A stretch of DNA of 64,000 bases from the NCBI GenBank assembly GCA_027483665.1, contig JAIXUC010000023.1, positions 1-64,000 on the forward strand, written 5' to 3'. Positions 8,844 to 16,857 of the stretch are shown in pieces (positions within the stretch are counted from its first letter, which is position 1; every line of letters begins with the position of its first letter). The stretch is from Comamonadaceae bacterium. GTDB taxonomy: Bacteria > Pseudomonadota > Gammaproteobacteria > Burkholderiales > Burkholderiaceae_C. Below the pieces are notes generated by a model. The model saw nothing but the letters and a program-made list of their open reading frames with translations, was not told the origin of the DNA and made no database searches. The translations under genes were made by a program, and so were the position numbers.

Positions 8844-9356
8844 TCAGAACAACTCGATGGAGCCGGCGTCCATTTCGCTTTGCGTGACTGGATTGGGACG
8901 GTCTGGAACCTGCACCACAGGAGCGTCGATTTCGTCGTCCTCCTGCTCCATGGTTTCATTGGCCAAGCGGTGAGCGCAGCCACGCAGGACAGCAGAAATG
9001 TGCACGATCAGCTGGGTGGACATGTCGTGAAACTGCAGCTCGGTCACTGCGGCTTGCAAAGCGGCCCTGGCTTGCGCCAGTTCTGGGGCGTTGGCTACGC
9101 TGGAAGCCGCCAGCTCTGCGTTGGCTGTGCCGAACCGCTCCATCAAGTTGGTGGTGGCGTGAGAAAGCAAGCCTTCCAGCCGCTGCAAGTCGTTCATGAC
9201 CACCAATAACGAATCTTGAATATCAGCAACCGCCATCAGAGGCATGTCCACGGTTGGACCGGCAGGGTGGAGGTTGCGGTCGGCGGCCATGGGCAACGTG
9301 GATTGACTCAATACGAAGAAGGCAAGGGCCTGACTGTCGTTGATAACTGCAGCCAT
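8844..9356 (-). CDS. CheZ-like protein, putative CheY phosphatase, first gene of the che operon
   Basis: A 170-residue, largely helical protein. Residues 107-116 read LQFHDMSTQL, matching the catalytic block of CheZ, where an Asp and a Gln four residues on (here D111 and Q115) act on phospho-CheY. The true CheZ of this genome (41339-41995) has DFHDLTGQV at the same point. The rest is diverged and shorter, and the tail ends AGSIELF, as CheD ends GGSVDLF. The start is the ATG at 9356; a TTG at 9401 would add 15 residues. It lies 37 bases before cheY, so dephosphorylation of that CheY is the natural hypothesis. Family placement rests on the short motif. Confidence 0.7.
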   Translation of the reverse strand: MAAVINDSQALAFFVLSQSTLPMAADRNLHPAGPTVDMPLMAVADIQDSLLVVMNDLQRLEGLLSHATTNLMERFGTANAELAASSVANAPELAQARAALQAAVTELQFHDMSTQLIVHISAVLRGCAHRLANETMEQEDDEIDAPVVQVPDRPNPVTQSEMDAGSIELF

Positions 9357-9524
9357 AGAATGGTTTGGCAGTGGACGTTCATGGCCTACAAACTTTCGCA
9401 ATGTTTTTATTAATAGCTGATCGGATCATATCGGCTTCGCCTTGTGGGTCGAGTGCGCATTTAAGGCAAATAGGCGACGGTTTTTTCCAGTTACGGGGCA
9501 GCAACGTCCGGCCTGCGGATTGAT

Positions 9525-10712
9525 ATGACAGAGCCTGTCCGATGCCTGCACATCGAACACAAAGCCTCATTGAAGGCACGGGTGTTCGATACGTTGTCGG
9601 GGGTCGTACCTCAGAACGCGCCGGTTCAATCGTTGATTCAAGTTCATTCCTGGGAGCAAGCGCGCGAGTGGCTGGCACTCAGCATGCCGTGGGCGAGCCA
9701 GTCCGCAACTGGTGCCACCCTGCAAGGCGCTGCATGCGAACCCCTGCTGCTCGTGTGCGCAGACCCTTTGTCAGATGCCACTGCACTGGATGTGATTACC
9801 CACTTGTCTAGTCTGCTGGGGCAGGACACCACCACCATGACGATGGGGCAAGGTGCAGTGGCAGTCCTGGTTGTCTCGGAAACCCTGACAACCCAGCGCG
9901 AGGAACAACTGCTGCGGTCCGGCGCATTCGATTGCCTCAGCCCACAACAGCTTCACCGCTTGCGGCCCAGTGCGGCGCGCGCCTTGGCGCTGTGCCATGC
10001 ACAACAGAGAGCGCTGCTTGCAGATCAAGACCGCGCTGTCACTGGTCAACGCTTGGCCGAACTGACAGAACATCTACAGGCCAGCATTGAGCAGGAACGC
10101 GCCGCCATCGCCCGGGAAATTCATGACGACATTGGGGGTGCGCTGGCTGCTGTGAAGTTCGATCTGGCCTGGGTCTCCAGGCACAGCACTGACCCTGCCA
10201 TGCTGGCGCACGCCAGTGCCGCATCGGAAATGGTCCAGCACGCGTTAGGCGCCAGCCAGCGCATCATGATGAATCTGCGTCCGGCTATCCTCGACCAAGG
10301 CTTGGTGGCGTCGGTGCAGTGGTTAGCCGCTGGTTTTGAGCGGCGCACCGGCGTACGCGCGACGGTGCGCGCATCGAGCGACACCATCGACACGCCCCGA
10401 GATGTGGCAATGGTGGCCTATCGAACTGCTCAGGAAGCCATGACCAACATCAGCAAATATGCGCATTGCACACAGGTGCGTATCGAGTTGACTGACACCG
10501 AAGGCGTGCTGACCTTGGAGATCAGCGACAACGGCTGCGGCATGGCCAGTGCGGACCTGCATAAGCCCAAGGCTTTTGGCATCAAGGGTTTGACGGAGCG
10601 CGCACGCACGGTGGGCGGCTGGCTGGATGTGGGCAGCCAGCCTGGACGCGGCACGGCCATCACTTTGTCGGTGCCCCTGTCACGCCGCGCCGCGCCCGAG
10701 GCGAGCACATGA
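9525..10712 (+). CDS. Cytosolic NarX/DegS-type sensor histidine kinase with receiver-like N-terminus
   Basis: A 395-residue kinase without membrane segments. The phosphorylated His is H200 in AREIHDDIGGAL (HisKA_3 dimerisation domain). A HATPase domain follows with AQEAMTNISKYAH, ISDNGCGM and FGIKGLTERAR. Residues about 70-155 look like a degenerate receiver (LLLVCADPLSD, VAVLVVSE, SGAFDCLSP) in which no obvious phospho-acceptor is seen. It is divergent from the che operon, with 168 bases between. Its stop overlaps the ATG of the response regulator gene by four bases, marking a co-translated two-component pair. The signal sensed is unknown and must be cytoplasmic. Confidence 0.9.
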   Translation: MTEPVRCLHIEHKASLKARVFDTLSGVVPQNAPVQSLIQVHSWEQAREWLALSMPWASQSATGATLQGAACEPLLLVCADPLSDATALDVITHLSSLLGQDTTTMTMGQGAVAVLVVSETLTTQREEQLLRSGAFDCLSPQQLHRLRPSAARALALCHAQQRALLADQDRAVTGQRLAELTEHLQASIEQERAAIAREIHDDIGGALAAVKFDLAWVSRHSTDPAMLAHASAASEMVQHALGASQRIMMNLRPAILDQGLVASVQWLAAGFERRTGVRATVRASSDTIDTPRDVAMVAYRTAQEAMTNISKYAHCTQVRIELTDTEGVLTLEISDNGCGMASADLHKPKAFGIKGLTERARTVGGWLDVGSQPGRGTAITLSVPLSRRAAPEAST

Positions 10713-11338
10713 TCTACACCGTACTCTGCGACGACCACGCCGTGGTGCGTCGCGGCATTCGCGACACGCTGGCCGAGGCAGTCGATATCCAGGTGACAGC
10801 AGAGGCCGCCAGCTACGCCGAGGTGAGGGAAGTGCTGCGCAACGCCAAGTGCGATGTGCTGGTGCTGGACCTCAACATGCCCGGGCGTGGCGGCCTGGAT
10901 GTCCTGGATAGCCTGCGCGAATCAGGCTCGACCGTCAAAGTCCTGGTGGTCTCGATGTTTCCGGAAGACCAGTACGCCTTGCGCTGCCTGCGGGCTGGCG
11001 CTCAGGGTTATGTCAACAAAGCTGGGGACCCTGGCGATCTGGTGACGGCTGTTCGCACCGTGGCCCAGGGCCGCAAGTACGTCACTGCCGACGTGGCGCA
11101 GATGCTGGTGGACAGCCTGACCGCACCGCGACACGAGTCGCTGCACGCGGCACTCTCAGAGCGTGAGCTGCAAACGCTGGTCAAGATCGCCTCTGGCAAG
11201 CGGCTGTCGGATATTGCAGAAGAGTTGATGCTCAGCCCGAAAACGGTCAGCGTCTACCGGTCGCGGGTGATGGAAAAGCTCAAGCTCTCCAACAACGCGG
11301 AGTTGACGGTTTACGCCATTCGCAACAGCCTGGTTTGA
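10709..11338 (+). CDS. NarL/FixJ-family response regulator
   Basis: A 209-residue DNA-binding regulator. The receiver domain has D8/D9 and phospho-acceptor D54 in LDLNMPG, the Ser in VVSMF and Lys in YVNKAGDP. The C-terminal LuxR-type helix-turn-helix (about 140-205) contains LSERELQTLVKIASG, LSDIAEELMLSPKTVSVYRSR and MEKLKLSN. It overlaps the kinase gene by ATGA and is its partner. Target genes are not visible here; proximity to the che operon makes a motility link possible but unproven. Confidence 0.95.
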   Translation: MIYTVLCDDHAVVRRGIRDTLAEAVDIQVTAEAASYAEVREVLRNAKCDVLVLDLNMPGRGGLDVLDSLRESGSTVKVLVVSMFPEDQYALRCLRAGAQGYVNKAGDPGDLVTAVRTVAQGRKYVTADVAQMLVDSLTAPRHESLHAALSERELQTLVKIASGKRLSDIAEELMLSPKTVSVYRSRVMEKLKLSNNAELTVYAIRNSLV

Positions 11339-11446
11339 GTGTGGCCCGCCAGCCGCTGCCGGACGCAGGCAGCCTCGTGCGAATGTACCCATACACGGAA
11401 AGCCCAAGGTTTCTGACGATTGCGGGCGCCATCGGTCGACGCCATC

Positions 11447-12580
11447 ATGCGCGCCATGTTTTTTTCTGCCCGACTCCCCTCTCCTCCTTCTTCACCAACC
11501 AGGACAGCGCCGCCTTGGCGCGATTCGGCACCGCCGCAGCTTGCGCGAAGCGCGTGTCCCCTGTGCGGCAGCCACGACGCGCACCCGCTGGCTGAGCGCG
11601 ACGGCAAAACAGGGACATCCCTCAAAACAGTGGTGTGCGACGGCTGCGGCCTGGGGCGCATCGACCCGCTGCCGACGGCGCACGAGTTGGCCCAGTGGTA
11701 TGCCCAGCACTACCGCCAAGCCTACAAGGCCGCGCACAGCCCAGCGATGCGCCATGTGTTGCGCGCAGCGCGCATTGCACGCGAGCGCTGGCACTGGCTG
11801 CAACATCGCCAGGCGCTGACTAAAGGCGCGAAGGCCTTGGACGTTGGCGCTTCCAGCGGAGAGTTCGTGGCCGCGCTGGGCCACGCTGGATTGCACGCCA
11901 CCGGCCTGGAGCCGCACCGGGGTTACGCGGGCTTTGCGCGAAACATTTTGGGCCTGGATGTGCGCAACGCCGGGTTGGACGACGTCGCCACCGAACTGCC
12001 CGACACGCGCTTTTCGCTCATCAGCATGTTTCATGTGCTCGAGCATTTGGTGGAGCCAGTGGCGCAGTTGCGCCGGCTGGCGGCGATGCTGGAGGCAGAC
12101 GGTGTCCTGTTTCTGGAAGTGCCTGATACCCGTCGCATGTGCGCACCGCACACGCTGTACTTTCGCGCCCACGCCCTGCACTTCACACCACAGACGCTCC
12201 GGGCCCTGGCACGCGCGGCAGGGCTGGATGTCGTGGCGCATAACTTTGATCAACCAGACAACCTGCGCGTTCTACTCAAAAGACAGGAAGTTTCGGCACA
12301 AGACGCGCCGTCAGCCATACCGCAACCTGGAGCGGCCAGTGTGCTGCTGCAGGCACAGGCGCGCAGAACTTGGCGGGCCTACCTTGCGCACGCCCTGCTG
12401 GGCGGTGCGTTGTGGCGCAAGCACCGAATGCGCGCTGAAGAAAAGCAGACCGCTGCGCGGCATACACAGCCCAAGGCCCTGCTTGAAGCAGTGTTTGAAG
12501 GCATGGTGATGGCCCGCCCCATGGCTCAGGCGGCCGTGCAAACGCCGGCTGACAGTGCCTGCACAGCAGCACGGTCGTAA
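11447..12580 (+). CDS. Class I SAM-dependent methyltransferase with N-terminal zinc ribbon
   Basis: A 377-residue protein. Near the N-terminus CPLCG and CDGCGL (C37, C40, C64, C67) form a probable zinc ribbon. A Methyltransf_11/23-type domain follows with motif I LDVGASSGEF (about 131-140) and FHVLEHLVEP (acidic/post-I region). This layout is common in methyltransferases that modify sugars or other small molecules in surface-polysaccharide loci. The substrate is unknown. Candidate starts are ATG 11447 and ATG 11456; a TTG at 11420 is also open and none has a strong ribosome site. Its last 55 bases overlap the 3' end of the convergent lyase/CoA-transferase gene. Confidence 0.85.
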   Translation: MRAMFFSARLPSPPSSPTRTAPPWRDSAPPQLARSACPLCGSHDAHPLAERDGKTGTSLKTVVCDGCGLGRIDPLPTAHELAQWYAQHYRQAYKAAHSPAMRHVLRAARIARERWHWLQHRQALTKGAKALDVGASSGEFVAALGHAGLHATGLEPHRGYAGFARNILGLDVRNAGLDDVATELPDTRFSLISMFHVLEHLVEPVAQLRRLAAMLEADGVLFLEVPDTRRMCAPHTLYFRAHALHFTPQTLRALARAAGLDVVAHNFDQPDNLRVLLKRQEVSAQDAPSAIPQPGAASVLLQAQARRTWRAYLAHALLGGALWRKHRMRAEEKQTAARHTQPKALLEAVFEGMVMARPMAQAAVQTPADSACTAARS

Positions 12581-14769
12581 CCCAACGCGCCCAACAGCTC
12601 AGCGTTGTGCTCGCCCAGTTGCGGCGGGTTCATGCGCAGTCCGGGACGGATGCCATCCAGCATGATCGGCAGCAGCACCGTGTGGGTGGCGCGGCCGTCG
12701 GGCAAGGTCATGGGCGCCAAGCCACCGGTGGCCAGCAGGTGCGGGTCTTGAAACAGGTCGTGCGGTCGGGCGATGGGGGCGTAAGGCAGGCCGTTGGCCT
12801 GAAAGCGCTCGGCCAATTCCTGAGCAGTGAAGTGAGCCAGTCGCTCGCGCAGCAACGCGATCAGCCACTCCCGGGATCGGACGCGGTCGTTGTTGCTGCG
12901 CAAACGCGCATCTGCGAAAAGGTCGTCGAAGGCAAATGCTTTGCAAAAGGTCTGCCAGGCGGTGTCGCTGACCACCGCCAGAAAAATCTGGCCTTCGTCG
13001 CGGACTTGAAACACGTCGTAGATACCCCAAGCAGAAATGCGCGCTGGCATCGGCAAGGCGGGCTGGCCTGTGACTGCGAATTGCATCATGTGCTGCGCTA
13101 CCAGCAGCACGTTGTTTTCGAACAGCCCGCTCTGCACTTGCTGGCCAAAGCCCGTGGCCTCGCGCTGGCGCAGTGCAGCCAGCGTGCCGATGGCACCGAA
13201 CATGCCGCCCATGATGTCGTTGACCGATGCGCCGGCACGCAGCGGGTCACCAGGGCGGCCGGTCATGTAGGCCAAGCCACCCATCATTTGCACGACTTCG
13301 TCCAGCGCGGTGCGGTTTTCATAGGGGCCAGGCAGGAAGCCTTTGTGGCTGACATAAACCAAGCGCGGATGCTTTTGGCGCAGGCTCTCGAAGTCCAGCC
13401 CCAAACGGGCCATCGTGCCCGACTTGAAGTTCTCGCTGACCACGTCGGCTGTAGCAATCAGTCGCAGCACGGCTTCGCGCCCTTCGGTGCTTTGCAAGTC
13501 GAGCGCCAAGCTCTTTTTGTTGCGGTTGAAAAGCGGAAAGAAGCCCGCGCCAGAGCCCAGCAAATCGCGCGTGGCATCGCCCATGCGGCCATGCCCGAGC
13601 GGCTCGACCTTGATGACCTCTGCGCCCAAGTCGGCCAGCACCATGCCGCAAGTAGGCCCCATCACCATGTGCGTGAACTCGACCACCCGCACGCCCTCGA
13701 GCGGCAGGCGTCTGCTGGGTGCGCCCTTGAAGGTTTGCTGCATAACAGGCGCTTCCTCTTGCGCTGAAGAGGCAGCAGGCGCAGAGTCAAGCCCACCGGG
13801 GTTCGCTGTGCCAGCCTTGCCGGCAGCCCACCCTTTGGGTAGTCCAGCCCCTGCCAACATGCCGTAGAGCGACTCACCAGGCAGACCATCCATCAGCGCT
13901 TGTCGGGCCGCCAGCAACCGCTCCAAGTCGATGCCGGTAGACACGCCCATGGCTTCGAACATGAAGACCAAATCTTCTGTGACCACGTTGCCCGAAGCGC
14001 CGGGCGCATAGGGGCAGCCGCCCAAGCCCGCCATCGAGCTGTCGAAGGTGAGAACGCCCGCGTCCCACGCCGCCAGGCAATTGGCCAAACCCAGGCCGCG
14101 CGTGTTGTGCAGGTGCGCCGCGCCTGCGTGCTGGCCAATTTCCGAGCGCAGCCGCTGGAACAGACGCCGCACCTGTTCGGGGTTGGCCATGCCGGTGGTG
14201 TCGGACAAGCCCACATCGCTGACGCCAGCTTCGACGCACCGAACCGCCAGTGCCAGCACCTCGTCTTCGGGCACCAAGCCCTGCAAGGTGCAGCCAAAAG
14301 CGGTCGACAGGCCCACCTCCACCTGTACGTGCGGTGCCTGCGCACGGCACCACTGCACGATGGCGCGAACCTCGACCAGCATGTCGGCGCGGCTCTTGCG
14401 CACGTTGGCCAGCGAATGCGCTTCGCTCGCAGACACCGGGATGCTCAGCTTGTGCGCACCCGCAGCCACAGCCGCCTGTGCGCCGCGCAGGTTGGGTACC
14501 AAGGCCATCACCCGCAAACCTGGGTGGCTGCACGCGTGGGCTACCACCTCGGCTGCGTCTGCCATTTGTGGCAACAGGCGTGCTGGCACAAAAGAAGCCA
14601 CTTCAATTTCTTGCAGGCCCGCAGCCGCCAGCGCGTCGATCCAACGGTTCTTGTGCTCGGTGGGCATGACTGCGCTGATGGATTGCAAGCCGTCGCGCGG
14701 CCCGACCTCGCTGATGAGCACTTGCGGCGGTGGCGCGATGGCTGTGTGGACGGAGGGCGCGTGAATCAT
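12526..14769 (-). CDS. Fusion protein: HMG-CoA-lyase-like domain plus family III CoA-transferase
   Basis: A 747-residue two-domain enzyme. Residues 15-300 match hydroxymethylglutaryl-CoA lyase (DRE-TIM metallolyase): EVGPRDGLQ with R25/D26, metal ligands H219/H221 in AHLHN, and the lyase signature GLGGCPYAPGASGN with C252. A Gly/Ala/Ser-rich linker (about 310-345) joins a CaiB/BaiF-type CoA-transferase (about 355-747) with catalytic Asp D490 in the ENRTALDEVV block. Inferred role: the transferase activates a dicarboxylic or hydroxy acid with CoA and the lyase splits it, for example 3-hydroxy-3-methylglutarate to acetoacetate and acetyl-CoA. The ATG at 14769 is used (a TTG lies at 14787). An internal ATG at 13743 with its own ribosome site could give a free transferase. 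Confidence 0.9.
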   Translation of the reverse strand: MIHAPSVHTAIAPPPQVLISEVGPRDGLQSISAVMPTEHKNRWIDALAAAGLQEIEVASFVPARLLPQMADAAEVVAHACSHPGLRVMALVPNLRGAQAAVAAGAHKLSIPVSASEAHSLANVRKSRADMLVEVRAIVQWCRAQAPHVQVEVGLSTAFGCTLQGLVPEDEVLALAVRCVEAGVSDVGLSDTTGMANPEQVRRLFQRLRSEIGQHAGAAHLHNTRGLGLANCLAAWDAGVLTFDSSMAGLGGCPYAPGASGNVVTEDLVFMFEAMGVSTGIDLERLLAARQALMDGLPGESLYGMLAGAGLPKGWAAGKAGTANPGGLDSAPAASSAQEEAPVMQQTFKGAPSRRLPLEGVRVVEFTHMVMGPTCGMVLADLGAEVIKVEPLGHGRMGDATRDLLGSGAGFFPLFNRNKKSLALDLQSTEGREAVLRLIATADVVSENFKSGTMARLGLDFESLRQKHPRLVYVSHKGFLPGPYENRTALDEVVQMMGGLAYMTGRPGDPLRAGASVNDIMGGMFGAIGTLAALRQREATGFGQQVQSGLFENNVLLVAQHMMQFAVTGQPALPMPARISAWGIYDVFQVRDEGQIFLAVVSDTAWQTFCKAFAFDDLFADARLRSNNDRVRSREWLIALLRERLAHFTAQELAERFQANGLPYAPIARPHDLFQDPHLLATGGLAPMTLPDGRATHTVLLPIMLDGIRPGLRMNPPQLGEHNAELLGALGYDRAAVQALSAGVCTAA
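13741..13759 (-). promoter_or_regulatory. Internal ribosome-binding site and ATG inside the lyase/CoA-transferase fusion
   Basis: On the minus strand AGAGGA (13759-13754) lies 10 bases before an in-frame ATG (13743-13741) at residue 343, exactly at the linker/CoA-transferase boundary. It could be a relic start of a formerly separate transferase gene or still give an independent product. Seen in sequence; use is inferred. Confidence 0.35.
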
Positions 14770-14919
14770 GATGGTTTCACCGTTCAAACACTAAATCAAA
14801 CAGCCCCAGTTTCTATCAGATCAGAACAGCCCCAGGCATTTGGCTCCCTGTCGCTCATGACCGGGGCCAAGCGCCAAGCTGGCGGCAAAATCAAGGAAAC
14901 ACCCCACGCGCCCACAACC

Positions 14920-15324
14920 ATGAACGACTCCACCTGGCTTGCACCGTACAAAGCACTGCGCGATCTGGTCGTGATCTTGACGGCGCTGTGCACGCTGCTT
15001 TGGCCAGCAGTCGGCGCACACGCTCAGGGCAGCGGCTGTGTCACCGACCGCGCTGGCAAAACCATTTGCCCCGCGCCCGACGCGCGCTGTTTGCAAGACC
15101 GCTACGACGCCTGGTTTTGCTCTGCGCCCGGAGGTGACATCGCCCGCAACCGGCACGGTGAGCTGGTGTGCGGGGTTGGCTTGTGTGTCATCGACTCGCG
15201 CGGCGATGTGCTGTGCTCGAAGGCCGCTCGTGGTCCGTCTGCCATTGACCGAACGGGTGTGGCTGTCTGTAGCCAAGGCTGCGAGATGGCGCAAGCCAAG
15301 CGCTGCACGGCGCTGACCCGCTGA
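14920..15324 (+). CDS. Exported Cys-rich hypothetical protein with repeated RxGxxxC motifs
   Basis: A 134-residue protein of unknown function. The N-terminus is a signal peptide with hydrophobic core LVVILTALCTLLWPAV and cleavage expected after AHA (A35). The mature part holds ten cysteines, an even number suited to disulfides. A short motif recurs: DRAGKTIC, NRHGELVC, DSRGDVLC and DRTGVAVC, i.e. R-x-G-x-x-x-C four times. It is divergent from the lyase/CoA-transferase gene and convergent with a LysE-type exporter. The ATG at 14920 fits the signal peptide; longer frames upstream are antisense noise. I recognise no family. Confidence 0.75.
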   Translation: MNDSTWLAPYKALRDLVVILTALCTLLWPAVGAHAQGSGCVTDRAGKTICPAPDARCLQDRYDAWFCSAPGGDIARNRHGELVCGVGLCVIDSRGDVLCSKAARGPSAIDRTGVAVCSQGCEMAQAKRCTALTR

Positions 15325-15432
15325 CCCCGCTGACCCAATAAAGCACCGAAGCACTGAAGCATCATTGCCTGAAGGCACTCACCCGCAAGCCCAGCCTGTG
15401 GGCCTTATACGGCGGGCTTTGTGCAGTGCGCT

Positions 15433-16065
15433 TTAAGCGCGTTCCTGCTGCGCCACGCGCAGTGCCAGCAGCGCGAGAACCCCGCCTGTCACCCAGCGCT
15501 GCGCGCGCAGCCATCCCTCGCTGCGGCTGAGCCAGCGGGTGATGCGCCCGGCACCCAGAACGATGAGTGCGTTCACGCAGCCGCTCACCAACACCTGCAC
15601 GACGCCCAGTTGCAAGGTTTGCCCCAGCAAATCGCCGCGTTCCGGATGCAGAAACTGAGGGAACAAAGACACGTAGAACATGGCCACCTTTGGGTTGAGC
15701 AAGTTCGTGAGAAACCCCATGCGAAACAGCACCCACGGCGCATCGGCTGGCAAGCTGCGCGGCTCAAACGGGGCTTGGCCGCCCGGCTTGACGGCCTGCC
15801 ATGCCAGCCACAACAGATAGGCTGCGCCCAAGAGCTTGAGCACATTAAAAGCCAGCGGCACGGCCAAGAGCAGCGCGTTCAAACCCAGCACCGTGGCACC
15901 CAAGTGCACGGCAAAGGCCACCAGTACCCCAGCCAAAGACAACATGCCAGCGCGCGTGCCCTGGCTCAAGGTGCGCGACACGCAATACATCATGTTCGGC
16001 CCTGGTGTGAGCACCAGCAGCAAAACCGCCAAGGCGAACCAGCCCAGTTCTTGAAGGCTCAACAT
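15433..16065 (-). CDS. LysE/RhtB-family amino-acid exporter
   Basis: A 210-residue inner-membrane protein with about six hydrophobic segments. The family signature LTPGPNMMYCVSRTL follows the first segment and NLLNPKVAMFYVSLFPQF occurs mid-protein. LysE/RhtB proteins export amino acids such as homoserine, threonine or lysine. It is the last gene of a five-gene minus-strand operon (two LysE-type, one EamA-type, PhzF, glyoxalase-like) and starts six bases after the glyoxalase-like gene. Substrate unknown. Confidence 0.93.
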   Translation of the reverse strand: MLSLQELGWFALAVLLLVLTPGPNMMYCVSRTLSQGTRAGMLSLAGVLVAFAVHLGATVLGLNALLLAVPLAFNVLKLLGAAYLLWLAWQAVKPGGQAPFEPRSLPADAPWVLFRMGFLTNLLNPKVAMFYVSLFPQFLHPERGDLLGQTLQLGVVQVLVSGCVNALIVLGAGRITRWLSRSEGWLRAQRWVTGGVLALLALRVAQQERA

Positions 16066-16071
16066 GCGTGC

Positions 16072-16857
16072 TCAGCCTGAAAAAGTCTCTGGCTTGGCGG
16101 AGCGCGCGCTGTCGAGCACCACGCGCCCCAAGGGCGTATCGAAAAAAGCCAGCAAGCGCGGCGCGCCCAGGTGTACGGACCAAGGCGCTGGGGTTTCGGA
16201 TGCAGCGGGCCAACTAGGGAGTGTCTGCGTCGCTGCCTGAGTCCCTTCGTCAGTCGCTGCCTCGGCCGAGATGCTGCGCCAAGCCTGCGCCAGAAGCTCA
16301 GCTTCGGGGTGCCAAGCTTGTACCGCGAGCAAACGCACCGGGCTGCTGGGCAGGTGCAGCGCCGGTTGCGCCTCGGGCGGTGTCCATTCGATGAGCGTGG
16401 GCAGTGCGCCATCGAACAGGCGTCGGCCGTCTGGCCGCACCGTGATGCGCCATTGCAGCAAGCCACGCGGCGTTTGACGTGATGCCGGTAACGCGGGCCC
16501 GCGATCAAGACCCAAAGCCGCTAGCCGTTCGCAGGTCGCATCGATGTCCCGCACGCCCGCCACCACGTGGATGAGCTTGGGCCCTTTCGCCGCAACATCC
16601 GCGTGCAGGCGCTCATCGTCCAGATCGAACCACCTCGACTGGCCGGGCACTGGCACCTCGAGTGGCGCCTGCGGGTCGAGCGCGATGAGTTCGAGGTAGG
16701 CCTGCGGGTGCGCTGCGCTTCTGATCGACAGAAGCCGGTTGTGGGTGCCCATGTGCAAATGCCTGCCACCGGGGACTGGGCTGGCACCCAAAGTCTCTTC
16801 GCACCAGTGCGCGCCTTGCTCCAGCGTGGCGCACAGCACCACCAAGTGATCGAGCAT
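16072..16857 (-). CDS. Glyoxalase-like (VOC superfamily) protein
   Basis: A 261-residue protein of the Glyoxalase_3 kind. It opens MLDHLVVLCATLEQG and has HLHMGTHNRLLSI, AYLELIALDPQAP and a second half with VRPDGRRLFDG and PTLIEWTPPEA, the arrangement of a two-module VOC fold. Enzymatic role unknown. The ATG at 16857 overlaps the PhzF stop codon as TGATG, so the two are translationally coupled; an upstream open frame lies inside phzF and is rejected. Confidence 0.85.
   Translation of the reverse strand: MLDHLVVLCATLEQGAHWCEETLGASPVPGGRHLHMGTHNRLLSIRSAAHPQAYLELIALDPQAPLEVPVPGQSRWFDLDDERLHADVAAKGPKLIHVVAGVRDIDATCERLAALGLDRGPALPASRQTPRGLLQWRITVRPDGRRLFDGALPTLIEWTPPEAQPALHLPSSPVRLLAVQAWHPEAELLAQAWRSISAEAATDEGTQAATQTLPSWPAASETPAPWSVHLGAPRLLAFFDTPLGRVVLDSARSAKPETFSG

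Noticed and set aside
9436..9450. GCCGATAT on the minus strand upstream of the che operon, as a sigma-28 promoter
   Set aside because: The expected -35 position reads ACTCGACC, so the match is to the -10 alone and not enough.
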